The notes below the pieces were generated by a model that made no database searches, was not told where the DNA came from, and saw nothing but the letters and a program-made list of their open reading frames with translations. Made by a program: the position numbers and the translations under genes. From Loktanella sp. PT4BL (GTDB lineage Bacteria > Pseudomonadota > Alphaproteobacteria > Rhodobacterales > Rhodobacteraceae), in the NCBI RefSeq assembly GCF_003201935.1, contig NZ_QJJL01000004.1, positions 111,274 through 175,273 of the forward strand: 64,000 nt of DNA, in the 5' to 3' direction. Position 1 is the stretch's first letter; each line of letters starts with the position of its first letter. Shown here one piece after another: positions 53,827 through 62,900 of the stretch.

Positions 53827-55038
53827 ATGTGGGATCGCGCATTCGACCTGATGCTGCGCCGCCTGTTGCAAAAAGGCAGCCTGCAGGTGACCTTGCCGAA
53901 CGGTCAACGTCTTCACTACGGTGACGGATCCGGTGTCCTCCTACATGTCGAATTGCACAATGTGGCGACCGTCAGACATCTCGTGCTGAATCCTGAACTG
54001 GCATTGGGCGAGGCCTATATGAACGGCACGCTGACAATCACGGAAGGCGATTTGCACAGCTTTCTGGGTTTGATCGTGAAAAACTATCGGAACGCGCCCG
54101 GTGTCTGGTGGCAAAGACTGTTGCCGAGACTGCGGATCGCGCTGCGCCGGTTCACACAAAATAACGTCGCTCTGCGAGCACGGCGCAACGTGGCGCATCA
54201 CTATGATCTGTCAGATACGCTCTATGATCTCTTTCTTGATCCTGACCGGCAGTATTCTTGCGGATATTTCCGTGATCCAAACGACACACTGGAACAGGCC
54301 CAGACCAACAAGAAATATCACATCGCGCGCAAGCTGATGATCGAACCCGGGATGGGGGTGCTGGATATCGGTTGCGGTTGGGGCGGCATGGCGCGCACGC
54401 TGGCGCAGGATTTTGGCGCCCAGGTCCTTGGCATTACACTATCCCAACAGCAATACGCCTACGCCTCGGAGACCGCAGATCGCGAAGGGCTGGCCGACCG
54501 CGTAGACTTTCAACTGTGCGATTATCGCGACGTGACGGGGACATTCGACCGGATTGTGTCGGTGGGCATGTTCGAACACGTTGGATTGCCGCACTATCAC
54601 GCTTACTTCCAAAGCATTCACGATAGGCTGTCCCCCGATGGGATCGCCTTGGTGCACACAATCGGCTGGACGGGTCCACCGGATGCCACCAATCCGTGGA
54701 TTGCCAAGTATATCTTTCCCGGAGGCTATATTCCGACCATGTCAGAGGTCATGCAATCCGTCGAAACCTCGCATCTGTGGACGGCTGATGTCGAGGTCTG
54801 GCGCCTACATTACGCCGAGACGTTGCGGCACTGGTCCGAAAGGTTCGCGGCTAACGAAGATAAGGTTCGCGCGCTCTATGATGACCGTTTTGTACGCATG
54901 TGGCGCTTCTATCTGGCGGCCTGCGAACAGACCTTTCGGCATGGACGGCAGGCAGTGTTCCAGTTTCAACTGACGCGCCGCATTGATGCCGTGCCTCTGA
55001 CGCGCGACTATCTTTATCAGCCACAGACCGCGAAATAA
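53827..55038 (+). CDS. cfa: Cyclopropane-fatty-acyl-phospholipid synthase
   Basis: The 403-residue enzyme adds a methylene from S-adenosylmethionine to unsaturated membrane lipid chains. An N-terminal lipid-binding domain (to about residue 115) is followed by a methyltransferase domain. Key motifs are HHYDLSDTLYDLFLD, SAM-binding VLDIGCGWGGMA (about residues 178-189) and VGMFEHVGLPHY, with the bicarbonate-site region RLHYAETL near the end. CFA formation is a common stress response (acid, low oxygen, stationary phase), which suits this cluster. Confidence 0.92.
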   Translation: MWDRAFDLMLRRLLQKGSLQVTLPNGQRLHYGDGSGVLLHVELHNVATVRHLVLNPELALGEAYMNGTLTITEGDLHSFLGLIVKNYRNAPGVWWQRLLPRLRIALRRFTQNNVALRARRNVAHHYDLSDTLYDLFLDPDRQYSCGYFRDPNDTLEQAQTNKKYHIARKLMIEPGMGVLDIGCGWGGMARTLAQDFGAQVLGITLSQQQYAYASETADREGLADRVDFQLCDYRDVTGTFDRIVSVGMFEHVGLPHYHAYFQSIHDRLSPDGIALVHTIGWTGPPDATNPWIAKYIFPGGYIPTMSEVMQSVETSHLWTADVEVWRLHYAETLRHWSERFAANEDKVRALYDDRFVRMWRFYLAACEQTFRHGRQAVFQFQLTRRIDAVPLTRDYLYQPQTAK

Positions 55039-55097
55039 TCGCACAGATTGCCCACGTCCTTTATCTACGGGTCATTGCGTTTTGTTTGATGGCGTTG

Positions 55098-56660
55098 TCA
55101 CTTAGTCGACTGACGACGGTATGCCGATGCGGGCAAGTGCTCGCTGATCTGCGCCATCAAATCAGACAGCGTTTGCGCTGCGTCCAGCCGATGCCAGCCG
55201 ATATCCCCGATCGGCAGGTCGTTTTGCTGCACCGCGACCTGCGCGTCCGCGTCCGAGACATCTTGCACCCGGCCACCCACGCGGGCCACGCGCAGCGCAG
55301 TACACGCATCCAGCCAAATGCCCGCGAACCGGCACCCCGAATCCTTGGCGATCTCTTCCGACAACCGGCGTTCGTCAGCCGTAGCATGCACCGCATCAAG
55401 GATAACCGCCTCTCCTGCTGCCAAAGCCAGCTTCGCCTTGGATCGCATGACCCGGTAAATCGTGTCGCTGACTTCGGGCTGATAGGCCTCCGCCGGTAGT
55501 CTCTCAAAAGGAGATACCTTGAAGTAGGCCTTGCGTTCCAGATCGCTGCGCAGATGTACCGCACCGGGGAATGCGCCGATCAGGGGTGCAATCTGTGTCG
55601 CGATGGTCGTTTTACCGCTACCCGACAGCCCGCCTATTCCTATCATTAGTGGGGCGACGGGCTTGAGGAAAGACAGTCCTTGCCGCAGTAATATTCTAGC
55701 CTCTGCAATCAATGCGTGGGGGGCTTCATGGACGGCAGAAGTTTGCACGTCAACCATCGCGCGAATGCCCGCACGAACCGCTAAATAAATAGGAAGGGCC
55801 GCCAGACCGGCATAGTGATCATCGGTTTCGCTATGGAACAGGTACGCATTCAGCACCTGATTGGCCGCCGCATCCAATTGATGATGCGACAAGTCCATTA
55901 ACAAAAACGCCAGATCGTAGAGTACATCGCAAGTGCCAAACCGTTCATCAAATTCCAGCGCGTCAAATGGTGTCGGCACATCACGCCACATTACGATGTT
56001 ACGCAGATGCAGATCACCGTGACAGCGTCGCACCCAACCCGCCTTTGAGCGGCCTTCCAACAGGCCCTCTACGCGGCGGAGTTCCCGTTCCGTCGCATCA
56101 AGATAATCGTGGACCAATGTCGCGCCTAGCTGGACAGTCATTCCGCCCATCTCGCGCCGGAGTTCTTCGATAATCTCGCGGACCAGGACTCGGCTATTCT
56201 CTGTCCGCGTTGCCGCATTACGATGGTAAGTCGCGATTGACTGTCCAAGGTTTTCGGCCAACTGCCGATCAATCAATCCACGCGCTGCCAGGACGGAAAG
56301 CTCTGCTTCGGCTGGAAACCGGGTCATGCGCAGCACCCATTCAACAACACGACCATCTCCACCAAGCACCATCGCCCCATCCGGAGCACGCGTGAGGGGA
56401 ACGACATCATGATAAAGACCGGGCGCGGCATGGCTATTGAGATCCACTTCGCGCTGAAGCATCTCATGACGTTGCCCAAGTGTAGAATAATCGAGGTAAT
56501 CGTATTTGACCGCCCGCTTGATCTTCAAGGCTTCGGTTTCATGCAAAAAGACAAGTGCCGCATGTGTCTGAACGACTTTATCGACAACAGACGCACCACT
56601 TGACGCATGCGTCTTGAGAAAAGCGATCGCCTTATCCTGATTTGCCGGCATGGTTGTCAT
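55098..56660 (-). CDS. Fusion of aminoglycoside-phosphotransferase-like kinase and P-loop kinase
   Basis: The 520-residue cytoplasmic protein has an N-terminal APH-like domain with the catalytic loop RRCHGDLHLRNIVMW and the metal region FDERFGTCDVLYDLAF. A C-terminal P-loop kinase domain has Walker A IGGLSGSGKTTIATQIAP (about residue 345). Such two-domain proteins are widespread but uncharacterised. GAGG lies 10 bases before the ATG at 56660; an internal ATG at 56651 is possible. It may phosphorylate a small molecule in the stress cluster. Antibiotic resistance is not implied. Confidence 0.85.
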   Translation of the reverse strand: MTTMPANQDKAIAFLKTHASSGASVVDKVVQTHAALVFLHETEALKIKRAVKYDYLDYSTLGQRHEMLQREVDLNSHAAPGLYHDVVPLTRAPDGAMVLGGDGRVVEWVLRMTRFPAEAELSVLAARGLIDRQLAENLGQSIATYHRNAATRTENSRVLVREIIEELRREMGGMTVQLGATLVHDYLDATERELRRVEGLLEGRSKAGWVRRCHGDLHLRNIVMWRDVPTPFDALEFDERFGTCDVLYDLAFLLMDLSHHQLDAAANQVLNAYLFHSETDDHYAGLAALPIYLAVRAGIRAMVDVQTSAVHEAPHALIAEARILLRQGLSFLKPVAPLMIGIGGLSGSGKTTIATQIAPLIGAFPGAVHLRSDLERKAYFKVSPFERLPAEAYQPEVSDTIYRVMRSKAKLALAAGEAVILDAVHATADERRLSEEIAKDSGCRFAGIWLDACTALRVARVGGRVQDVSDADAQVAVQQNDLPIGDIGWHRLDAAQTLSDLMAQISEHLPASAYRRQSTK

Positions 56661-56710
56661 AGCAATCTAGCCTCGCTTATCTGCCTCAGCATCTGTTTCT
56701 GACTGCATCT

Positions 56711-58333
56711 TCAGAACCCCAATGCAGGCTCCTGCGGCGCAGGCTTTTCGGGCTCCGGGATGTCGGTCATCGTGGCCTCGGTCAAAAGCAATGTACCTGC
56801 AACGGACACTGCATTTTCAAGCGCTACGCGGATAACTTTGGTGGGATCAATGATACCTGCTTTCAAAAGATCAACATAGTCATTCGTCGCGGCATCAAAG
56901 CCGATCGCCCCCTTGCTTTCCAGCATACGCGCCACCACGACCCCGCCATCAACCGCTGAGTTCTCAGCGATCTGACGCGTTGGTGCACTCAGCGCACGGC
57001 GCAAGATCTCCAACCCGGTCTTTTCATCGCCCTGTGCATCGGCCTCTGCTGCCTCAAGAGACTTTGTACATCGCAACAACGCCAGGCCGCCACCGGGCAC
57101 GACACCCTCTTCCACGGCGGCTTTGGTTGCATTGATTGCGTCGTCCAGTGCTTCTTTCTGGCTTGCGATTTCGGCCTCTGATGGCGCGCCCACACGAATG
57201 ACGGCAACCCCGCCCAACAGTTTCGCCAAACGTTCCTGAAGTTTCTCTTTGTCATAATCGCTGGTCGTATTCTCGATCTGCGCCTTAATCTGGTGAACAC
57301 GCGCCTTGATCGCGGGTTTAGCGCCTGCACCGCCAATTATCGTTGTCGTTTCACGATCCGATTTAACCCGTTCGGCGTGCCCTAGATGTTCAAGTGTGAC
57401 ACTTTCAAGTGTCATACCCACGGTCTCGGAGATAACCTGCGCGCTTGTCAGAACCGCGATATCTTCCAGGTTCGCCTTACGGCGATCACCAAACCCTGGG
57501 GCCTTCACGGCAAGGCACCGCAGAGTGCCGCGCAACTGGTTCACAACAAGAGTTGCCAGCGCATCTGCATCAATGTCTTCTGCAACAATAAACAAAGGCT
57601 TGCCGGTCTTAAGCACTTGTTCAAGAAGCGGCAGAAATTCTTTCATGCTGCTGATCTTGCGGTCACATAGAAAGACATAAGGGTCTTCCAGCGCCGCCTC
57701 CATCCTTTCGGGATCGGTCACGAAATAGGGCGATATAAACCCACGGTCGAATTGCATACCTTCGACGGTTTCAAGACTGGTTTCGGTCGTCTTCGAGTCC
57801 TCAACAGTGATTACGCCCTCATCCCCCACCCTCGCAACAGCATCTGCAACCATCCTACCGATCTCAGGGTCATTATGTGCCGAAATTGTCGCGACCTGTT
57901 CCTTTTCCTTGCTGGTGCGCACCGGTGCAGACATTGACTGCAGGTGGTCGCGTGCAATCTGCAAGCCGCGATCAAGACCGCGTTTGATATCAATGCCGCT
58001 GGCCCCTGCCACGACATTGCGTACCCCGTCCGAAAAGATAGCATGGGCGAGGATCGTCGAGGTACTGGTGCCATCTCCTACTGCTTCGCCCGTTTTTTCC
58101 GCCGCCTGACGCAGCATCTGCGCGCCAAGATCCTCTTCCGGGTCTGCGAGACTGATCTCTTTGGCGATAGTGACACCATCGTTGCAGACAATGGGCAGAC
58201 CAAATTTCTTCTGGATTAATACAGATTTCGATTTTGGCCCAAGCGTAACCCGCACAGCATTGGCCAGTGCCGTGGTTCCGCGCAACAGCTTTTCACGCGC
58301 GGCTGAATGAAAAAGTATGTTCTTATGTGCCAT
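56711..58333 (-). CDS. groEL: GroEL-family chaperonin, solitary and diverged
   Basis: The 540-residue 60-kDa chaperonin has the ATP-binding motif [10 protein letters not shown] (about residues 85-94), the later [11 protein letters not shown] and the usual N-terminus ([20 protein letters not shown]). It lacks the Gly-Gly-Met tail of housekeeping GroEL (it ends [10 protein letters not shown]). No groES is adjacent. It is therefore likely a secondary GroEL used in special conditions and perhaps with another GroES. The ATG at 58333 fits the family; a TTG at 58339 is possible. An FNR-like box lies 55 bases upstream. Confidence 0.92.
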   Translation of the reverse strand: MAHKNILFHSAAREKLLRGTTALANAVRVTLGPKSKSVLIQKKFGLPIVCNDGVTIAKEISLADPEEDLGAQMLRQAAEKTGEAVGDGTSTSTILAHAIFSDGVRNVVAGASGIDIKRGLDRGLQIARDHLQSMSAPVRTSKEKEQVATISAHNDPEIGRMVADAVARVGDEGVITVEDSKTTETSLETVEGMQFDRGFISPYFVTDPERMEAALEDPYVFLCDRKISSMKEFLPLLEQVLKTGKPLFIVAEDIDADALATLVVNQLRGTLRCLAVKAPGFGDRRKANLEDIAVLTSAQVISETVGMTLESVTLEHLGHAERVKSDRETTTIIGGAGAKPAIKARVHQIKAQIENTTSDYDKEKLQERLAKLLGGVAVIRVGAPSEAEIASQKEALDDAINATKAAVEEGVVPGGGLALLRCTKSLEAAEADAQGDEKTGLEILRRALSAPTRQIAENSAVDGGVVVARMLESKGAIGFDAATNDYVDLLKAGIIDPTKVIRVALENAVSVAGTLLLTEATMTDIPEPEKPAPQEPALGF

Positions 58334-58388
58334 AACCAACCTACCCTAATTCTCTCTAAATAGGATAGCCCCCCAGGCCATTGCCCGA

Positions 58389-58402
58389 TTGACGTTGATC
58401 AA
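58389..58402. promoter_or_regulatory. FNR-type box upstream of groEL
   Basis: TTGACGTTGATCAA matches the consensus at nine of ten positions and extends to a longer dyad (GATTGAC...GATCAATC). It lies 55 bases before the groEL start. Confidence 0.7.
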
Positions 58403-58659
58403 TCCGGAACCGTATTCAGAACAGAAACGACATCAAAGAGTGTCACGCATAACGGCTGTAATATCCGCAGCGTGACGTCCACTTTAACGCACTCAACAGT
58501 CTTCACGCCTTGCCGAAGCGTCACTTTTTCTGGCCATGCCATGTCTTGCGCGCTCCAAAAAGGCGACAGGAGCGTCAATGCGTGGTGTCGCACAATTCGC
58601 GCACTCCGTTCTCTCCCAAGCTTGACCGCATGACAGACATGATGGTCTTGCGGCTCAGA

Positions 58660-59421
58660 TCAAAGCCTCGTTTTGCCTGCTGTTGTCCGGATGTTGTCCG
58701 CAATAGGCCAACCCCACCAAGTCTGTGCTGAAACCTTTTTCCTGATCGCCGGGCTCAAGCCGATGAGCAGGATGATGATCGAAAACAAGCACCAAATAGC
58801 TGGCATCTCGTTGGGGTTTGTTGTCAGTGCGTTTGCCAATATCGGCCCCGCCAGAAGATGCGCGATCACAAAACGCCAAGCCCCGTACATTAGGGGCAAA
58901 ACGAACACCGACAACATGTAGGTTGGAAATCCGGTATGGACGCCGAATAGGCGTTCTATCGGTACTAGCAATCCATTGTAGGGAACATTCCACGCAATGT
59001 GCCAGTTGCCTGCAACTGTACACCATTCTTCTGCACACAGCGCGCTACCGGGCAGGCATTGTCCCAGCGATTGCAATGGCAGGATTTGAATCAGCATCAC
59101 GGCTGTCGAAACCGCACAAGCACCATAGACCCATTGACGGATCCTGCGCTTCAGTGGTGAAGGGACAAGTTCAATCGCGAAGGCATTGATGAAGAACGGC
59201 TGCACAGCGATATGGAGGTAGGATGCCAAGGTCACTGTCCTGTTGGCCGAAGTGCCGCATTGGTCCAGAACCAGATACCCCCAGAACTGCAGCGCCTCCA
59301 TTATGGTAAAGAAACCAAGCGTGATCCAGATCGCTGGCACATCACCACGTCGATAGGTAACCACCGAAGCCGTAACCCCCAATACGACCATGGCTGCTGA
59401 GGCTTCGACGTTCCAACACAT
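58660..59421 (-). CDS. DUF5765 multi-pass membrane protein
   Basis: The 253-residue inner-membrane protein has about seven membrane segments, starting MCWNVEASAAMVVLGVTASV, then WITLGFFTIMEALQFWGYLV. It has conserved cysteines (LDQCGTSANRTVTLASYLHI, QCLPGSALCAEEWCTVAGNW). It resembles the DUF5765 family seen in Rhodobacterales. The start at 59421 follows GGAG; the frame extends upstream to 59583 but that part covers the FNR-type box. A perfect FNR-type box 49 bases upstream suggests low-oxygen induction. Function unknown. Confidence 0.82.
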   Translation of the reverse strand: MCWNVEASAAMVVLGVTASVVTYRRGDVPAIWITLGFFTIMEALQFWGYLVLDQCGTSANRTVTLASYLHIAVQPFFINAFAIELVPSPLKRRIRQWVYGACAVSTAVMLIQILPLQSLGQCLPGSALCAEEWCTVAGNWHIAWNVPYNGLLVPIERLFGVHTGFPTYMLSVFVLPLMYGAWRFVIAHLLAGPILANALTTNPNEMPAIWCLFSIIILLIGLSPAIRKKVSAQTWWGWPIADNIRTTAGKTRL

Positions 59422-59469
59422 AGCAATTCTCCAACGTGCACCCGCATAACAGTCGCGCTGCATGTCTGA

Positions 59470-59483
59470 TTGATCATTATCAA
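59470..59483. promoter_or_regulatory. Perfect FNR-type box upstream of DUF5765 gene
   Basis: TTGATCATTATCAA matches TTGAT-N4-ATCAA at all ten positions and extends to GATTGAT...ATCAATC. It lies 49 bases before the start at 59421. Confidence 0.75.
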
Positions 59484-59750
59484 TCGGGATTTGTGTCTTG
59501 GTCACCTTGTTGGAAGCATGTCGTAGAATGACGCGACAACACGCATAACCGATTTTTAAAAGTCTTTTGGTGTTGAGGGACACTCAGGAACAAACACTCT
59601 TTTTGGGAGTTTGCACAAATAGAACGCCCATTCCGTTCATCACTTCATCGCATTTTCTGCACTTGTTTGCTTGGTCCGACTGCAGTGAACGAAAGGCATT
59701 GATCGTTGCCATGAGAGGCGTTGGTTGCGCCCTGCTGACGGAGCACGCAA

Positions 59751-59764
59751 TTGATTTTCATCAA
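59751..59764. promoter_or_regulatory. Perfect FNR-type box upstream of the CheB/CheR-kinase gene
   Basis: TTGATTTTCATCAA matches the consensus at all ten positions. It lies 141 bases before the ATG at 59905. Confidence 0.7.
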
Positions 59765-59904
59765 TGGACTTACACCGGTTTTTCTTAATAACATAGAAAC
59801 GGGCGCTATCATTGGTTCTTCGATATTGCGCTTACTCTGACGCCATCAGCCAAGTCTTGTCGCAAGACCGGACCAAAAGGCTTTGGGCAGAAATCCGGGT
59901 TAAG

Positions 59905-62900
59905 ATGGCACGAAAAACGACAAAACTAATAGCATCACGCACGAACGCATCTTTGGGCTCAGATACGACGCAACCCAAGTCTGAAACATCTGTTCCTGTT
60001 GTCGGCCTCGGTGCATCGGCAGGTGGTCTGCAAGCCTATAGCACGTTTCTTGATGAAGTCCCGCCCGACACTGGTGCGGCCTTTGTCTTGGTCCATCACG
60101 TTGACCCCGACCATAAAAGCATGATGGCCGATCTATTGGCGCAGCATACGATCATGCCTGTTGTACTGGCGGAAGACAAAACGCCCGTTCAGCCCGATCA
60201 TGTTTATATTATTCCTCCACGCAAATACATGACGATCAAAAACGGTCTGCTACAACTGTCAGAGCCAACTGACCGTCGCGGCACACGCCTGCCGATTGAC
60301 AAGTTCTTTCGGTCTTTGGCTGGCGATCTTGGTCAAAACGCAGTGGCGGTTATCCTGTCGGGAACCGGCAGCGACGGGGCGGCCGCCATTCGCGAGATCA
60401 AGGAACAAAGTGGCATCGTCCTGGTACAGGAACCGACCGAGGCCGCCCATGACGGGATGCCGCGCAGTGCAATTGCAACCGGAGCGGTAGACCATGTCGT
60501 GCCAATCGCAAAAATGCCCGAGATTATCATCAGATACCTTCGCCATCCATTCATTCAGAGCGGCCATCCCAAGAAAGTATTGGGCGAAAATGCCAAGGGC
60601 TCGCTCGAACAGATTATTGCCGTTCTCAAGTCGCATTCGCCGATCAATTTCAATCTCTACAAGGATGGGACGTTGTTGCGCCGGATTGAGCGGCGCATGG
60701 CATTGCGACATATGGAGGATTCGAGCGATTACCTCGCGCTTTTGAAAGACTCCAACGAAGAGGCACAGAACCTCTGTGCCGATCTGCTGATCAGCGTGAC
60801 ATCCTTTTTCCGAGATAAGGATGCCTATGACCACCTGGAACAGACGATGCTTGAAGGCATGGTTAGAACACATGATGCGAACCGTCCGATACGTATCTGG
60901 GTGCCGGGCTGTGCCACGGGCGAGGAAGCCTACTCGATGGCGATGTTGATGATCGAAAAAATCTCGACACTGCGAAAAGATGTGAAACTACAGATATTTG
61001 CATCCGATGTCGATGAACGCGCGCTACAGATTGCCCGCGCTGGCGTGTATCCAGATTCCATTGCAGAGAGCGTCTCAACTTCCAGATTGAAGCGTTTTTT
61101 CATCAAGGAAGACCATAGCTATCGCGTGACACCGGAACTGCGTGACACAGTGGTTTTTGCCAATCAGAATGTCTTGGCTGATGCGCCGTTTTCCAAGTTG
61201 GATCTGATTTCGTGCCGAAATCTGATGATCTATCTATCCGCGGAAGCGCAGGAACGGGTTATTCGCATGTTCCACTTCGCGCTCAATGAAGGTGGTACAT
61301 TGTTTCTGGGTATGTCCGAGACGACAGGAAATCATGAGGCGCTGTTTCAGCCAGTTTCAAAGAAGTACCGTATTTATAAACGCGTCGGCAATGCGATTGG
61401 TCGAGCGTTCGATTTCCCGATCGCGCACCGCCCGTTTTCAAACAGCAGTATCACCCCGACGCCCAGCCAATTGCGAGCGCCCGCCAACAAATTGGCCGAG
61501 CTGAGCCAGACGGTTCTGATTGAAAAATATGCCCCTGCGGCCGTCCTTATAAATGCCCAAGCAGAAGCTCTCTATTTCGAAGGCCCGACGGATCACTACC
61601 TTCGTGTGCCTTCCGGCGAAACGAGCCGTGATCTTTTGGCCATGGCACGCCAGGGGCTTCGTGCGCGGCTCAGCAGCGTTATTCGCGCAGCACGACAAGG
61701 TGAAGCAGAGGCAAAAGAAACAGGCGTTATTTCGCGAGGTGGCGAAAAGGTTGGTGTGACCATTCAGGCCCACCCCGTCACGCTGGACCAAACCAAATTG
61801 TTTCTGGTTACATTCAAGGACGAACCTGCAGCACCCGCCAACTTGGTGGTGAACGCCCCTGACGATGACGCATTTCGACAGCTTGAGCGGGAACTGGAAA
61901 CGACGCGCGCCGATTTGCGTAATACAATCAGCGACTACGAGCGTTCGACCGAGGAGCTGAAGGCCGTCAACGAAGAAGCCATGTCGATGAACGAGGAGTT
62001 CCAATCGACAAACGAAGAACTTGAGACCTCGAAAGAAGAGCTGCAGTCACTGAACGAAGAGCTGACAACTCTCAACACCCAGCTTCAGCAAAAGATCGAT
62101 GATGAGCGCCGGTTATCGGACGACCTTAACAACCTGTTGTCCAGTTCAGGTATCGCGACCTTGTTTCTGGACACCGAATTCAAAATCATGCGCTTCACGC
62201 CGGCCACGCGGGAGCTGTTCAACCTGATCAACAAAGATGTTGGGCGACCGTTCAGCGACATCACCGGCAAAGTCAAAGACCCCGACCTGCTGAAAGATGC
62301 GGAAGCCGTGCTTGAAACGCTTGTCTCGATGGAATGCGAAGTCGAAAGCGATAGTGGACGGTGGTTCATCCGCCGCATTCTGCCTTACAGAACCCAAAGC
62401 GGCAAGATAGACGGCATCGTGATTACCTATGCGGAAATCTCCGACCTCAAGGCGTTGCAGGAAAAAACCAGTGAAGCCCGCAAGTTTGCCGAGAACATCG
62501 TCAATACAGTGCGCGAGCCCTTAATCGTGCTCGACGGCAATTTTGAGATTATTTCAGCGAGCAATTCATTTCACAGTGTTTTCGAGACCCCGAAGTCAGA
62601 GCTGGCCGGAAAGAACCTCTTTTCAATTCAGAACGCGCAATGGGACGTTCCCGAACTTCGCGCATTATTGGAGGCCTTGCTGCTAAACGAAACAACGGTG
62701 GAAGCTTTTGAACTGACGTTGCAGTCAGGCCGCCGAGGTCAACGCGACATGGTGCTGAACGCGCGCAGGCTTGAAGACCACTGGAAAGAACAGCAGCTTG
62801 TCCTTTTAGCCTTGGAGGATGTCACCGAGCAGAAGAAAACAATGCGGGCAGTCGCAGACCGCGAGGCACGTCTGAGCGCCATCTTGGACGCCGTTCCCGA

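Larger units (their letters stand above)
59422..59904. other. Divergent promoter region with two FNR-type boxes
   Basis: About 480 bases between the divergent DUF5765 and CheB/CheR-kinase genes. It contains two perfect FNR-type boxes (59470-59483 and 59751-59764), one near each gene, and a GTCTTG-TCG-CAAGAC hairpin (59854-59868). A 73-codon frame at 59567-59788 overlaps one box, has no ribosome site and was not called. Confidence 0.6.

Noticed and set aside
58399..58593. 64-codon minus-strand frame upstream of groEL
   Set aside because: It ends inside the FNR-type box and lacks a ribosome site.
59567..59788. 73-codon frame in the divergent promoter
   Set aside because: It covers the FNR-type box at 59751 and has no supporting site or motif.
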